A stretch of DNA of 64,000 nucleotides, taken from NCBI GenBank assembly GCA_036675505.1, contig JAKFEW010000042.1:62001-126000 (forward strand). The letters are read 5' to 3'. Each line of letters starts with the position of its first letter. Position 1 is the first letter of the stretch. A model generated the notes under the pieces. It saw only the letters and a program-made list of their open reading frames with translations. It was not told where the DNA came from and did not search any database. Position numbers and translations under genes: made by a program. Source of the stretch: JAKFEW01 sp036675505 (GTDB lineage Bacteria; Cyanobacteriota; Sericytochromatia; S15B-MN24; JAQBPE01). This document shows, piece by piece, positions 41,107 through 49,923 of the stretch.

Positions 41107-42540
41107 CTAGAAACCCCGCTCCGCCTTCAATGCGAAGGTCGCATCGTAAATGCTGTAGAGGAGCACCGGCTGCTGGATGTTGTACTCGACCTTGATGTTC
41201 GGAAAGCCCGCGTCTTCGAGCTTCCAGTCGAAAACGGCCGACACGCCGGCCTGCTCACCGAGCAACGAGCCGGGCCCAGGCACCACGCTCGGGTCGGTGG
41301 CCGACAACACCTGCGGCTCCTTCACGCCCAGGAGCACCGTGGGCGCATAGGGCGCGGCGAACGAAGGCAGGAAGAGCGACACGCCAGGCGTCAGCTCGGT
41401 CACGGCCTTCTCGGATTCTTTGTAGACGACGGCCGCGCTGAGCCGCACGTCGCCCGCGATCGCCCAGGTTACCTGGCCGGACGCCTTGATGAGGTCCTTG
41501 GCCAGGTTCCCGGCCAGCGAGCCCGCGATCGGCCCGTTGCCGATGTCCACCAGGCCGGTGAAGTTGCGCGCGGTCGTCCGCGCGGGATTCACGCCCCACC
41601 AGTCCGGCTGATCGGTGTCCGCCGTGCCCTTGATCGTGAGCCACCCGGTGACCTTGGCGCTGAGGCCGGCCAGGATCACCGTCGGCGTGACGGCGGCCGA
41701 GGCGGTCACCGGCCCGAACTCGCGGGTGACGGCGACGGCGGCGTTCTTGTCGCCCCAGCGCGCGCTGCTGACCCAGGGATCGACGAAGCCGTTGCCGACG
41801 ATGCCGCCGAACTTGCTCGGGATGTCGCTGCCGATCCCGAAGTACGCGTCCGGCACGAACATGCCGAGCCGCATCTTGGTGTCGACGATGCTGGTCGTCA
41901 CGTGGGCCGAGCCGAAGTGCCAGGCATTCTCCGGAGGCTTGTCGCCGCCCGCCGTGCCCGGCATGTTGCCGGCGGTCGCGGCGGGCACGTCGCCGCCCAT
42001 GCCGGCGCTGAGGTCCCAGCCGCCAACGGTGGCGTTGAAGTCGATGCCGAGGCCGGTCTTGAGGTAAGGATTCACGTTGTCCTGGGTGTTGTCCATCCAG
42101 GCCGTGTGCGTGCCACCGCCCACCTTCACGGCGGCCGGGCCGACGGTCTTCGCCGTGACGAGGTCGGCCTCGAGCTTGGCGACCCGCGCGCTCAGGCCCG
42201 TGAGGTCGAGGGCGTCGGCGACGGCCTTCACGGCTTCGACCTCCGTGCCGGTGGGCGCCGTGCCCGGCAACCGGCTCGCCATGCGCTCGAGCACCTTGTC
42301 GAGCGCGGCGGCCAGCTCGTAGCGGCTGACCTCCTTGCCGCCGCCGAAGCTCCCGTCCGGGAAGCCCGCCATGACGCGATACTTGCGCACCAGCGTCTCG
42401 ACGGTGAGAAACGCCCAATGATCCATCGGGACGTCCTGAAACGAGCCGACAGCCGCGTCCTGCGCATGGGCGGGCGCCGCAAGGCCCGCGCCTAGCAGGC
42501 AAGCGGCGATCAAGACGCGGATCGGCAGGCGTGACGACAA
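41107..42540 (-). CDS. SLH-domain outer-membrane porin
   Basis: This is a 477-residue outer-membrane protein. A signal peptide (cleavage AHA-QD) is followed by one S-layer-homology domain: DVPMDHWAFLTVETLVRKY, GFPDGSFGGGKEVSRYELA. A short coiled-coil linker follows (LSARVAKLEADLVTAK), then a beta-strand-rich barrel ending in aromatic Phe (LKAERGF). This SLH-coil-barrel plan is typical of porins in Cyanobacteria, Deinococcus and other diderms, where the SLH domain tethers the outer membrane to peptidoglycan-linked polymer. The TTG at 42540 gives a normal signal peptide; a GTG at 42585 would start inside the upstream hairpin. The start is uncertain. Confidence 0.85.
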   Translation of the reverse strand: MSSRLPIRVLIAACLLGAGLAAPAHAQDAAVGSFQDVPMDHWAFLTVETLVRKYRVMAGFPDGSFGGGKEVSRYELAAALDKVLERMASRLPGTAPTGTEVEAVKAVADALDLTGLSARVAKLEADLVTAKTVGPAAVKVGGGTHTAWMDNTQDNVNPYLKTGLGIDFNATVGGWDLSAGMGGDVPAATAGNMPGTAGGDKPPENAWHFGSAHVTTSIVDTKMRLGMFVPDAYFGIGSDIPSKFGGIVGNGFVDPWVSSARWGDKNAAVAVTREFGPVTASAAVTPTVILAGLSAKVTGWLTIKGTADTDQPDWWGVNPARTTARNFTGLVDIGNGPIAGSLAGNLAKDLIKASGQVTWAIAGDVRLSAAVVYKESEKAVTELTPGVSLFLPSFAAPYAPTVLLGVKEPQVLSATDPSVVPGPGSLLGEQAGVSAVFDWKLEDAGFPNIKVEYNIQQPVLLYSIYDATFALKAERGF

Positions 42541-42585
42541 GGGTTGGCGGGTCCTGGGGAGATGGGGCGACGATGTTTTACCCAC

Positions 42586-42611
42586 AGCGCGCCGGCGGTC
42601 GCCGGCGCGCT
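42586..42611 (-). terminator. Hairpin after the UgpC/MalK-type ATPase gene
   Basis: A 12-bp perfect GC stem (AGCGCGCCGGCG / CGCCGGCGCGCT) with a 2-nt loop lies 9 bp past the minus-strand stop at 42621. No T-run follows closely. It probably ends the ATPase transcript before the porin gene. Confidence 0.6.
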
Positions 42612-42620
42612 GCGCCAGTC

Positions 42621-43691
<1,071 letters not shown>

Positions 43692-43841
43692 CGGGGGGTG
43701 GATTCCTCTCGGTTAACGGCCCTGGGGCCGAAGGAGACGCTGCATGGAGGACCGAGCCCGGCCGCGCCTCCCAGAGGACCGGGCATCACCGGCCCTTCTT
43801 ACCCGCCGCAATTGCCGGGCAAACGGACCGCACGCCAACGC

Positions 43842-44084
43842 TCAGGCCTTCTCGTCGCCAGGCGTGTCTTCGGGCCCCACGCCGGGCACCGTCAGCCGGC
43901 CGGTGCCGGTCAACGGGTTGCGCTTCTCGATCTCCTCGACGAATTGAAGGAGACCGGTCTTGGCCTTTTTCTCACCGAGCTGACCGAGCTGGCGGAGATT
44001 GCGACAGCGATCGCAGAGCTCTTCGTCGTGGAGCAGCTGGCGCGTGCCGAGCGGATCGCCGCAATTGATGCACGTTTTACGCAT
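43842..44084 (-). CDS. Small zinc-ribbon protein
   Basis: This is an 80-residue protein with two CxxC pairs: C5-x2-C8 (CINCG) and C24-x2-C27 (CDRC). They are spaced as in a zinc ribbon or treble clef. A helical, charged region follows (LGEKKAKTGLLQFVEEIEKR) and a Gly/Pro-rich tail. It could bind nucleic acid or act as an adaptor; no family was recognised. It is divergent from the EF-hand lipoprotein gene, with 160 bp between them holding an AT-rich likely promoter region. Confidence 0.7.
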   Translation of the reverse strand: MRKTCINCGDPLGTRQLLHDEELCDRCRNLRQLGQLGEKKAKTGLLQFVEEIEKRNPLTGTGRLTVPGVGPEDTPGDEKA

Positions 44085-44244
44085 GGCGGGGTCCTCGATG
44101 GGCGGGGGGCGGGCGTCCTATACCCGCGCGAGGCGAGCAGTGGCTGCACCGAACTTTAACCTGAACTTCAATGGCGCTTTACCAAGATCGGGTCAACGGC
44201 GGGCGATAGGAAGGCATCGCCCAGTTTCGAGGAGATGCCATCCC

Positions 44245-44955
44245 ATGTACAAGCGCCTGTTCGCCTCCGCCGCCATCGCGGTCCTGCTCGCCGGCTGCGG
44301 CAAGAGCGCGCCCATGTCCGCCCTGCCCGGCGCACCGGTGCTGCCGCCCGCCATCGAGGCCCAGGCGACCCGGACGCTGCTGACCAGCTTCAAGCACATC
44401 CACCTCGCGGTCTTCACCAAGCTCGACGCGAACACCGACAACCAGGTCGACGAGTACGAGGCCGGCACGGCCATGGACCTCAAGGACTTCGGCCGCGCCG
44501 ACAAGAACCGCAACGGCAAGCTGACCAAGACCGAATTCATGGAATACGCGACCGGCGGCAAGATGTTCGGCTTCATGCGCCAGGACAAGGCCGACTTCAT
44601 GAAGCAGACGCGCGACGTGTTGTGGCGCGCCTTCCAGCGGATGGACGGTGACAAGAACCGCCTGCTCGCGCCCAAGGAACTGGGCGAGAAGGCGCTGAGC
44701 AAGGTCGGCATCAACCTGCGCATCGAGGGCCTCCACGCGAAGGTGGCGATCGCCGAGCTCGACGACGCGATCTTCGAGGCGAGCGACAAGACGGCCGACG
44801 GATCGCTGTCGCAGGCGGAGTTCGAGGACTACTGCATGACCGCCTTCATCAAGGGCCTCAACCCGGCCTACCAGGCCGGCGGCCAGCCCGCGCCGCAGCC
44901 CGATCCCGCGCCCGGCGGCGGCGAGGAGCCCGCTTCGGACAGCGAAGGCTGGTAA
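44245..44955 (+). CDS. EF-hand lipoprotein
   Basis: This is a 236-residue lipoprotein (LLAGC, Cys18). It has four EF-hand-like loops: FTKLDANTDNQVDEYEAGTA, FGRADKNRNGKLTKTEFMEY, FQRMDGDKNRLLAPKELG and FEASDKTADGSLSQAEFEDY. The second and fourth are closest to canonical Ca-binding loops. The C-terminal tail is Pro/Gly/Glu-rich. It probably binds calcium in the periplasm or at the surface. GAGGAG lies about 10 nt before the ATG. The gene ends at a strong terminator. The other EF-hand lipoprotein (10945-12177) has a different architecture. Confidence 0.85.
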   Translation: MYKRLFASAAIAVLLAGCGKSAPMSALPGAPVLPPAIEAQATRTLLTSFKHIHLAVFTKLDANTDNQVDEYEAGTAMDLKDFGRADKNRNGKLTKTEFMEYATGGKMFGFMRQDKADFMKQTRDVLWRAFQRMDGDKNRLLAPKELGEKALSKVGINLRIEGLHAKVAIAELDDAIFEASDKTADGSLSQAEFEDYCMTAFIKGLNPAYQAGGQPAPQPDPAPGGGEEPASDSEGW

Positions 44956-44974
44956 ACAATCTTCACGGCAAATC

Positions 44975-45004
44975 GGGGCGCCGGCTGCGGCGCCCCTTCT
45001 TTTT
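44975..45004 (+). terminator. Rho-independent terminator of the EF-hand lipoprotein gene
   Basis: An 8-bp perfect stem (GGGGCGCC / GGCGCCCC) with a GGCTGC loop is followed by TTCTTTTT. The -10 box of the next gene begins only 5 bp after the T-tract. Confidence 0.9.
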
Positions 45005-45008
45005 GCGC

Positions 45009-45029
45009 TATAATGGAACGTATGTTCCA
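45009..45029 (+). promoter_or_regulatory. Promoter -10 box overlapped by a LexA (Bacillus-type SOS box) palindrome
   Basis: A perfect consensus -10 box TATAAT (45009-45014) is immediately followed by, and shares its last T with, TGGAACGTATGTTCCA (45014-45029), whose arms TGGAAC/GTTCCA are perfect. The core GAAC-N4-GTTC matches the Bacillus LexA/DinR box CGAACRNRYGTTYC at all positions but the first. Position over the start of transcription fits repression. No good -35 box was seen. LexA control is inference. Confidence 0.6.
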
Positions 45030-45047
45030 ATCCAGGAGGACAGGCCC

Positions 45048-45332
45048 GTGGGACAGAACCTGAATCCGGTGAAGACCTTGCTGGCCGACCTGGCCCGGGA
45101 CGATTACGTGCGGTTCAAGTACGGCAAGCGCGTCGACGCCGCGCTCAAGCTGCTCGACGCGCAGTCCGTCGGTCCCGACGCGACCGAGCTCGAAGCGCGC
45201 CTGCTCGAGCTGCTCGACCTCGTGCGCGGCGGCAAGGCCGGACGCAAGAAGGGGGCCGGCGCTGCGGCGCCGGAGGTCAAAAGCGCCAGGCGCACACCCA
45301 AGGCTGAGAAAACTCAGAATGTCACTCCCTGA
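45048..45332 (+). CDS. Small hypothetical protein behind an SOS-like box
   Basis: This is a 94-residue protein. Residues 5-60 are predicted helical (NPVKTLLADLARDDYVRFKY, GKRVDAALKLLDAQ, ATELEARLLELLDLV), followed by a Lys/Arg/Ala-rich tail (GKAGRKKGAGAAAPEVKS). No family was recognised. The GTG at 45048 has GGAGGA 7 nt upstream. It overlaps the Cys-rich gene by 14 bp. The LexA-type palindrome over its promoter suggests a DNA-damage-inducible role; the basic tail would suit nucleic-acid binding (inference). Confidence 0.65.
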   Translation: MGQNLNPVKTLLADLARDDYVRFKYGKRVDAALKLLDAQSVGPDATELEARLLELLDLVRGGKAGRKKGAGAAAPEVKSARRTPKAEKTQNVTP

Positions 45333-45546
45333 AGGCGATCACTGCTTGCGCTGCAAGCACCACGCCGCCTGCGTGCTGCCGCAGAAGCTCGAAGGCCGCG
45401 TTTGCGGGTGGTACAACGCGGCGGTGGATCGCTTCGTGCGACGGGAGCGTGCGAAACACCGCGTCACCGACGCGCGCCTGACGTCCGGTAGCGCCTACGG
45501 CGCGAGCCCGGGTCCGCCGGACGCGACACGGCGCCCCGGGGGCTAG
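45319..45546 (+). CDS. Small cysteine-rich protein
   Basis: This is a 75-residue protein with four cysteines in CLRCKHHAACVLPQ and VCGWYN (C9, C12, C18, C29), a pattern that could hold a zinc ion or an iron-sulfur cluster. The second half is basic and low in structure. It has no clear ribosome-binding site and overlaps the upstream gene by 14 bp, so translational coupling is likely. Its 3' end overlaps the convergent SDR gene by 4 bp. No family was recognised. Confidence 0.55.
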   Translation: MSLPEGDHCLRCKHHAACVLPQKLEGRVCGWYNAAVDRFVRRERAKHRVTDARLTSGSAYGASPGPPDATRRPGG

Positions 45547-46274
45547 CGTCGGCCGCCCAGGCCCCCATCGACGTAGAACACCTCGCCGGTCACGTAGGAG
45601 GCGTCATCCGACGCCAGAAAGGCCACCATCTCGGCGACGTCCTCGGGCGTACAGGCGCGACCGAGCGGGACGCGCTCGGCGGCGCGCTCCGTGCCAGGCT
45701 GGCCTTCGAGCAGCCCAGGCGCGACGGCGTTGACCGCGATCTGCTTGGGCGCGAGCTCGACGGCCAGCGCGCGGGTCAACGCGTCGATCGCGCCCTTGGT
45801 GGCGGCGAGCGATGCCTGGGCGCGGCCCGGGTAGCGGCCGGCGAATCCCGAAAGGTTGACGATCCGGCCCCGGCGATCGAGGAGCATGTACTTGGCGGCG
45901 GCCTGGATCGTGTGGAACGTCGCGTGCACGCCGTCGCGGAAGGCCAGCTGCCACTCGTCCGGCGTCACTTGCAAGAGCGGGCCGATGGCGACGCGCTCTG
46001 CCGCGTTCACGAGCACGTCGAGGCGGCCGCGCCATTGGTAGACTTCGTCGACCATCCGCTGGACGGCGAACGCATCGCCGGCATCGGCCGCGATCGGGAG
46101 CGCTTCGCCGCCTGCAGCCGCCAGCGCTTCGGCGAGCGCCGCGGCGCCCGCGGCGTCGCCGTCGTGGTGCAGCGCCACGGCGGCACCGCGACGCACCAGC
46201 GCGTGGGCGATCGCCGGCCCCAACCCGCAGGTGGCGCCGGTGACGAGGGCGACCCGGCCTCCCAAGCTCGACAT
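45543..46274 (-). CDS. Short-chain dehydrogenase/reductase family protein lacking the catalytic tyrosine
   Basis: This is a 243-residue SDR fold protein. The cofactor motif VTGATCGLG is intact and the Asn of the NAG motif is kept in LVNAAERVA. The active-site serine region reads IVNLSGFAG. The usual Y-x-x-x-K reads L-A-A-T-K (SLAATKGAID), so the catalytic Tyr is replaced by Leu while Lys remains. The C-terminus NAVAPGLLEG and SYVTGEVFYVDGG is typical of FabG-like members. Without Tyr, normal oxidoreductase activity is unlikely; a binding or regulatory role, or a different proton donor, is possible. It is a single gene, convergent with the small Cys-rich gene. Confidence 0.85.
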   Translation of the reverse strand: MSSLGGRVALVTGATCGLGPAIAHALVRRGAAVALHHDGDAAGAAALAEALAAAGGEALPIAADAGDAFAVQRMVDEVYQWRGRLDVLVNAAERVAIGPLLQVTPDEWQLAFRDGVHATFHTIQAAAKYMLLDRRGRIVNLSGFAGRYPGRAQASLAATKGAIDALTRALAVELAPKQIAVNAVAPGLLEGQPGTERAAERVPLGRACTPEDVAEMVAFLASDDASYVTGEVFYVDGGLGGRR

Positions 46275-46365
46275 CGTTCTCCTCCAGGACGGCCCCTATG
46301 ATACCTCCCTCAGGCCCAACATGATGGCACCTGCGAGTTGTATGATGGACGCGTGGAGGAGCCCG

Positions 46366-46608
46366 ATGTCTCGCACCCGAACCGAATTCATGCAACCCAC
46401 GGCGTTGCCCGTGCCAGAATCTACGCCTGATCAGCCCGAACTTCGCGTTGGCGAGGCCCATGGGCTGAGCCTGATCGTTGCCGTGGAAGCGCGCCTGGCG
46501 CTGTCCTCGCCCCCTTCGGCACCGGCCGGACGTGAATTCTATTTGTCGGCCGCACCGAAAGATGCTAGAATCGGGACACGAGGCCCTTCCCAGGAGGTTG
46601 ACCCGTGA
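46366..46608 (+). CDS. Doubtful small ORF upstream of the 46605 gene
   Basis: This is an 80-codon frame whose ATG is preceded by GGAGGAG (4 nt spacing) and whose stop overlaps the GTG of the next gene (GTGA). These are two signs of a translated leader gene. Against it, the protein resembles nothing, codon use drifts away from the GC-rich norm in the last third, and the clear promoter of the next gene lies inside it. The rest of the 46275-46604 gap holds nothing else recognised. Confidence 0.25.
   Translation: MSRTRTEFMQPTALPVPESTPDQPELRVGEAHGLSLIVAVEARLALSSPPSAPAGREFYLSAAPKDARIGTRGPSQEVDP
46543..46571 (+). promoter_or_regulatory. Sigma-70-type promoter
   Basis: TTGTCG (46543-46548) and TAGAAT (46566-46571) are separated by exactly 17 nt. 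The GTG of the next gene and its GGAGG site follow within 40 bp. This is the best-formed promoter in the 46275-46604 gap. Confidence 0.65.
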
Positions 46609-47009
46609 ACCGGCGAGAGCTGACAAAATTTCAAGTTCCCGAAGTTCGGGATCAGTACATGGAAAAATACGGGGACCCGCTCGAGGAAGTCTCCCCTCAG
46701 GACCTGATGGACCTGATGGAGAACCTCTGGACCTCGAACCGTGGCACCTATGCCGCGCTGCGCGAGAAGTTGCGCCGTGAGGGCAGCGATCCGTGGACGG
46801 TGAGGCTCTCGCTGGTCGAGAACTACTTCCGCAACATGTACGTGCGGCAAGAGAAGCTGGATGAAGAGGCCGACAAGGTCAAGGTCCTCGACATCACCCA
46901 CTTCATTCAGTTCCGCATCGAGGAGCTGATCAGGCAGCACCAGGAACGCGAAGCGGAAGAAGCGCGCCACACGCGCGACAAGTTCGGCATTCGTTCCCCC
47001 AGAGTGTGA
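46605..47009 (+). CDS. Hypothetical helical protein
   Basis: This is a 134-residue, highly charged, probably all-helical cytoplasmic protein (LMDLMENLWTSNRGTYAALR, LVENYFRNMYVRQEKLDEEA, FIQFRIEELIRQHQEREAEE). No family or catalytic motif was recognised. The GTG start has GGAGG 7 nt upstream, its own sigma-70-type promoter (46543-46571) and a strong terminator, so it is an independent single-gene transcript. Confidence 0.75.
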   Translation: MNRRELTKFQVPEVRDQYMEKYGDPLEEVSPQDLMDLMENLWTSNRGTYAALREKLRREGSDPWTVRLSLVENYFRNMYVRQEKLDEEADKVKVLDITHFIQFRIEELIRQHQEREAEEARHTRDKFGIRSPRV

Positions 47010-47015
47010 GGCCAG

Positions 47016-47042
47016 ACGCCCGGGAAACCGGGCGTTTTTTTT
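47016..47042 (+). terminator. Rho-independent terminator
   Basis: An 8-bp perfect stem ACGCCCGG / CCGGGCGT with a GAAA tetraloop is followed by eight T residues. It begins 7 bp after the stop of the helical protein gene. Confidence 0.95.
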
Positions 47043-47067
47043 GTCCCTCGATCCACCCTGGGATCGA

Positions 47068-47093
47068 GTGCTTCCAGGCTAGCCTGGAAGCAC
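47068..47093. repeat. 26-bp perfect palindrome containing the tldE stop codon
   Basis: GTGCTTCCAGGCT is followed directly by its exact complement AGCCTGGAAGCAC. The minus-strand TAG stop of tldE (47079-47081) lies at the centre. A second stem CTCGATCC/GGATCGAG (47047-47068) lies just beyond. The pair probably ends the tldD-tldE transcript. Confidence 0.7.
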
Positions 47094-48392
47094 TTCGGCG
47101 CTGATCATCAGCGCCAGGCCGTCCTTCCCAGGCACGGATGCGAAGGTGACACCTTCGCGCAAGGCCTCGAGGAAGTTCCCCGCGATGATCGCCTTGGCCC
47201 GCCCCAGGGCCTTGCCGTTCTCCACCACCAGCCCCAGCGCGACCGTCAGCGAGAAGCTGCCGCGCGCGCTGTCCTGGGTGTGCAGGCCGAGCATCTGGTG
47301 CACGATCAGCCCGCGCTCGAGCCCCGCCACGAGCGTCTCGACGTCAGACATCGGCTCCGGCAGCCACAGGCTGCTGCCACCGCGCGGCATCGACGTGGGC
47401 GGGCGCCCTGCCTTCTTGGCATGCTTCATATCCAGCAACGGCGTGACCAGGCGTCCGCCCTCGATGCAGCGCAACGCGCGCGCCGGCACGCCCTCGCGCG
47501 AGATCTCGTAGGAGCCCGCCGAGAGCGGCCTGGTGGGATCGATGCCGAAATCGAAGCTCGGGTGGAACACGGCCTCCCCGGCCTCGAACTGGGCCATCGT
47601 GAAGGCGCCGCCACCGCTCAGGACGCGCTGGCCATCGAGGTTCGCGATCAAGAACTTGCTGATCATCGACTCCGCCGACGACGGCCAGAAGACGATCGGC
47701 TGGCGACCCGGGCGCAGGGTCGCGTCCTGGCGCAGCAGGCGGTTGAGCTCGCCGACCCGCCGGATCACGCCGCCGAGCTCGTCATCCGTCGGCGGGCGGC
47801 GCAGCGAAAGGTAATCGTAGGCGCGGTGATCGGCGTCCGCGTAGGCACCGACGCTGGTGCCGCGGCCGGTATGGTCGAGGCCGGCCGAGGTGATCAGCCG
47901 GCGGCGCGAGGTCGAGGCGGTGATCGAGCCCGAGACGAGCTCGACGCCGTAAGGCGGCAGCTCGGCGCGGAAGCGGTCCAGCGCCGCGAAGAGCGGCGCC
48001 TGGTCCTGCTCGACGAGCGCGGCGGCGCCGGCGTCCCACAGCGGCACGTCGGGCACGGCCACCGGGCCCGGGACCTCCGGCGCCCAGGGGTCCTCGAAGG
48101 CGGCGGTTCGCCAGAGCACGAGGTCCTCGTCGAGGGCGTCGAGCGTGGTCCTGTCGATCACGCCCGTGCTGATCTTGCCGTCGCTCCACACGACGTAGGC
48201 CTCGCCTCGGGTCGCCGTGACCGTGTTGGGCGCGTCGTAGGGGCCGCCCGGGCGGTTGTCCTTGAGGCCGACCTCGGTGGCGGTGCCGGTGTCGACCACG
48301 ATCCGCCATTGGGCGATCGCGAGCTCGGGCGCCGCCGGATGGACGGCGCGCCCGGCCAGGCGCTCGGCCAGCTTCGCTGCGAAATCGGTCAC
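47079..48392 (-). CDS. tldE: TldE/PmbA-family metalloprotease subunit
   Basis: This 437-residue partner of TldD lacks a metal-binding histidine motif, as expected for TldE. Landmarks are SRRRLITSAGLDHTGRGTSV in the first half, and in the second half SRGGSS-like SMPRGGSSLW, GLIVHQMLGLHTQDSARGSF and a C-terminal VVENGKALGRAKAIIAGNFL and GKDGLALMISAEVL. TldD/TldE together degrade unfolded peptides and mature microcin/CcdA-type substrates in E. coli. The GTG at 48392 overlaps the tldD stop (GTGA) and has GGGAGG 6 nt upstream. It is the second gene of the pair. Confidence 0.88.
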   Translation of the reverse strand: MTDFAAKLAERLAGRAVHPAAPELAIAQWRIVVDTGTATEVGLKDNRPGGPYDAPNTVTATRGEAYVVWSDGKISTGVIDRTTLDALDEDLVLWRTAAFEDPWAPEVPGPVAVPDVPLWDAGAAALVEQDQAPLFAALDRFRAELPPYGVELVSGSITASTSRRRLITSAGLDHTGRGTSVGAYADADHRAYDYLSLRRPPTDDELGGVIRRVGELNRLLRQDATLRPGRQPIVFWPSSAESMISKFLIANLDGQRVLSGGGAFTMAQFEAGEAVFHPSFDFGIDPTRPLSAGSYEISREGVPARALRCIEGGRLVTPLLDMKHAKKAGRPPTSMPRGGSSLWLPEPMSDVETLVAGLERGLIVHQMLGLHTQDSARGSFSLTVALGLVVENGKALGRAKAIIAGNFLEALREGVTFASVPGKDGLALMISAEVLPG

Positions 48393-49873
48393 GCGGCGCC
48401 TCCCACCTTGACCTCGGGGTGCGCGTCGATCACCAGGAAGGCGTGACAGCCTCCGCTCGAAGGGACCGACTGGCCGCGCTTGCCGCACATGCCGGGCGCG
48501 TTCGTGAGCGGCTCGCCGATGCCCGCGCGGATGGCCGACAGCACCGACAGCACGTTGCCCGAGAAGATCGCAGGCTGGTAGAGCTGGAGGTCGGCCAGAT
48601 CGTAGATCGCCGCGCAGTTGAAGACGAAGTCGCCGAGCGAGGTGTTGACCTGGCCGCCCTTGTAGCCGGTGAGAAAGAGCACGCGCTCGTCCGGCGCCAT
48701 CAAGCCCCGGGCGAGCAGCAGCTCCCGCAGCTCAGCGGGGGTGACGTCGTCGAAGTCCGTCGCGAGCGGGATCGGTTCGGCGACCTCGATGCGCGTGTTG
48801 GTCATGCGCGGCATCGGCAGGCAGGCGTAGCTCTCGGCACGCGCCGCGCCGGTGGGCTCGGCCCCCGCCCGGCGCGCCGAGAACGTGTCCGCGAGGGCTT
48901 CGTCGAGCACGCCGTCGCGCACGATGTGGATCGTCTTGCGCACCTCGCCGTTCGCGCTGATCGGCTGGTAGGCGTAGTCGCCGGTCAACGGCCCGTCCAC
49001 GATCGAGACGAACGACGGCGCGACGCGCTCTCCGCGCCGGAAGCGACCGCCGGTGCCGAGGATCGAGGCGTCCATCGAGTCCGTCTCGGCCGCGTGGCCG
49101 AACGCCTCGTGAGCGAGCCCTTTCGCGAGCGCGTAGTCGATCACGAGCTTGTACGATCCGCCCGGCACGCGCGGCGCATCGAGCAGGCCGAGGGCCAGCC
49201 GGGCCTGGCGAGCGGCGCGCCGGCCGAGCCTGGCCACCTCGTCCGGGTCGTCGATCAGCAGCGCGTCGAGCCCGACCACGCCGGCCGAGACCGACGCCGC
49301 GCGTCCTTCGGCGCGAGCGGTGATTTCGTGTCCCATCCGGGCCCGTGCCATCTGGAAGTAGCAGTCGGTGCCATCGGAACGCACGATGTGCCAGTGATCG
49401 GTCACCGCCATGAACGACGAGCGCACGGAGAGCCGCTCGTCGAGCGATCGCACCTCCTGGTTGAGCGCCTTGAGCCGCTGCTCGACGTGGGTCAAATCGG
49501 CCGGGTGGCGCGGCGGCGGCACCTCGTCGACCACCAACGGCGCCACCTCGAAGATCTCGGCGTTGGCGTCGAGCCCGCGCTCCGCGGCGCGGCGCGCCAG
49601 GGCCGCCGCGCGTGCCGCCACCTGCCCGGCCTCGCCGAGGTCATCGGTCGCCGCGAAGCCGCTGTGGCCGTCGCGCGTGAAGGCCTGCACGCCGAGACCC
49701 TTCATGCGGCTCACCCCGAGATGCTCGGTGTGCCCGTTGATCACGAGGGCCGTGGCGTCGCGCTTCTCCTGCGCGCGCCCGATCACGTAAACACCGGCGG
49801 CCTCGCCCGCGGCGAGCACGTCGTGCAAGGCGGCGGTGGTTTCGCGGCGATAGACGGGGTCGGGTCGGGTCAT
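48389..49873 (-). CDS. tldD: TldD-family metalloprotease
   Basis: This is the 494-residue catalytic subunit. The zinc-binding motif HExxxH is present as GLAHEAFGHAAETDSMD near residue 265. Other family blocks are FVSIVDGPLTGDYAYQPISA, ARAESYACLPMPRMTNTRIE, LFLTGYKGGQVNTSLGDFVF and a C-terminal GMCGKRGQSVPSSGGCHAFL. It forms a hetero-oligomer with TldE, its overlapping neighbour. GGAGG lies about 4 nt before the ATG. It is divergent from the MFS exporter gene with 50 bp between them. Confidence 0.92.
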   Translation of the reverse strand: MTRPDPVYRRETTAALHDVLAAGEAAGVYVIGRAQEKRDATALVINGHTEHLGVSRMKGLGVQAFTRDGHSGFAATDDLGEAGQVAARAAALARRAAERGLDANAEIFEVAPLVVDEVPPPRHPADLTHVEQRLKALNQEVRSLDERLSVRSSFMAVTDHWHIVRSDGTDCYFQMARARMGHEITARAEGRAASVSAGVVGLDALLIDDPDEVARLGRRAARQARLALGLLDAPRVPGGSYKLVIDYALAKGLAHEAFGHAAETDSMDASILGTGGRFRRGERVAPSFVSIVDGPLTGDYAYQPISANGEVRKTIHIVRDGVLDEALADTFSARRAGAEPTGAARAESYACLPMPRMTNTRIEVAEPIPLATDFDDVTPAELRELLLARGLMAPDERVLFLTGYKGGQVNTSLGDFVFNCAAIYDLADLQLYQPAIFSGNVLSVLSAIRAGIGEPLTNAPGMCGKRGQSVPSSGGCHAFLVIDAHPEVKVGGAA

Positions 49874-49923
49874 GCGGCCTCCATTTCTGCGGCCCATCAT
49901 ACCATCGGATACAATGAGGCCCC

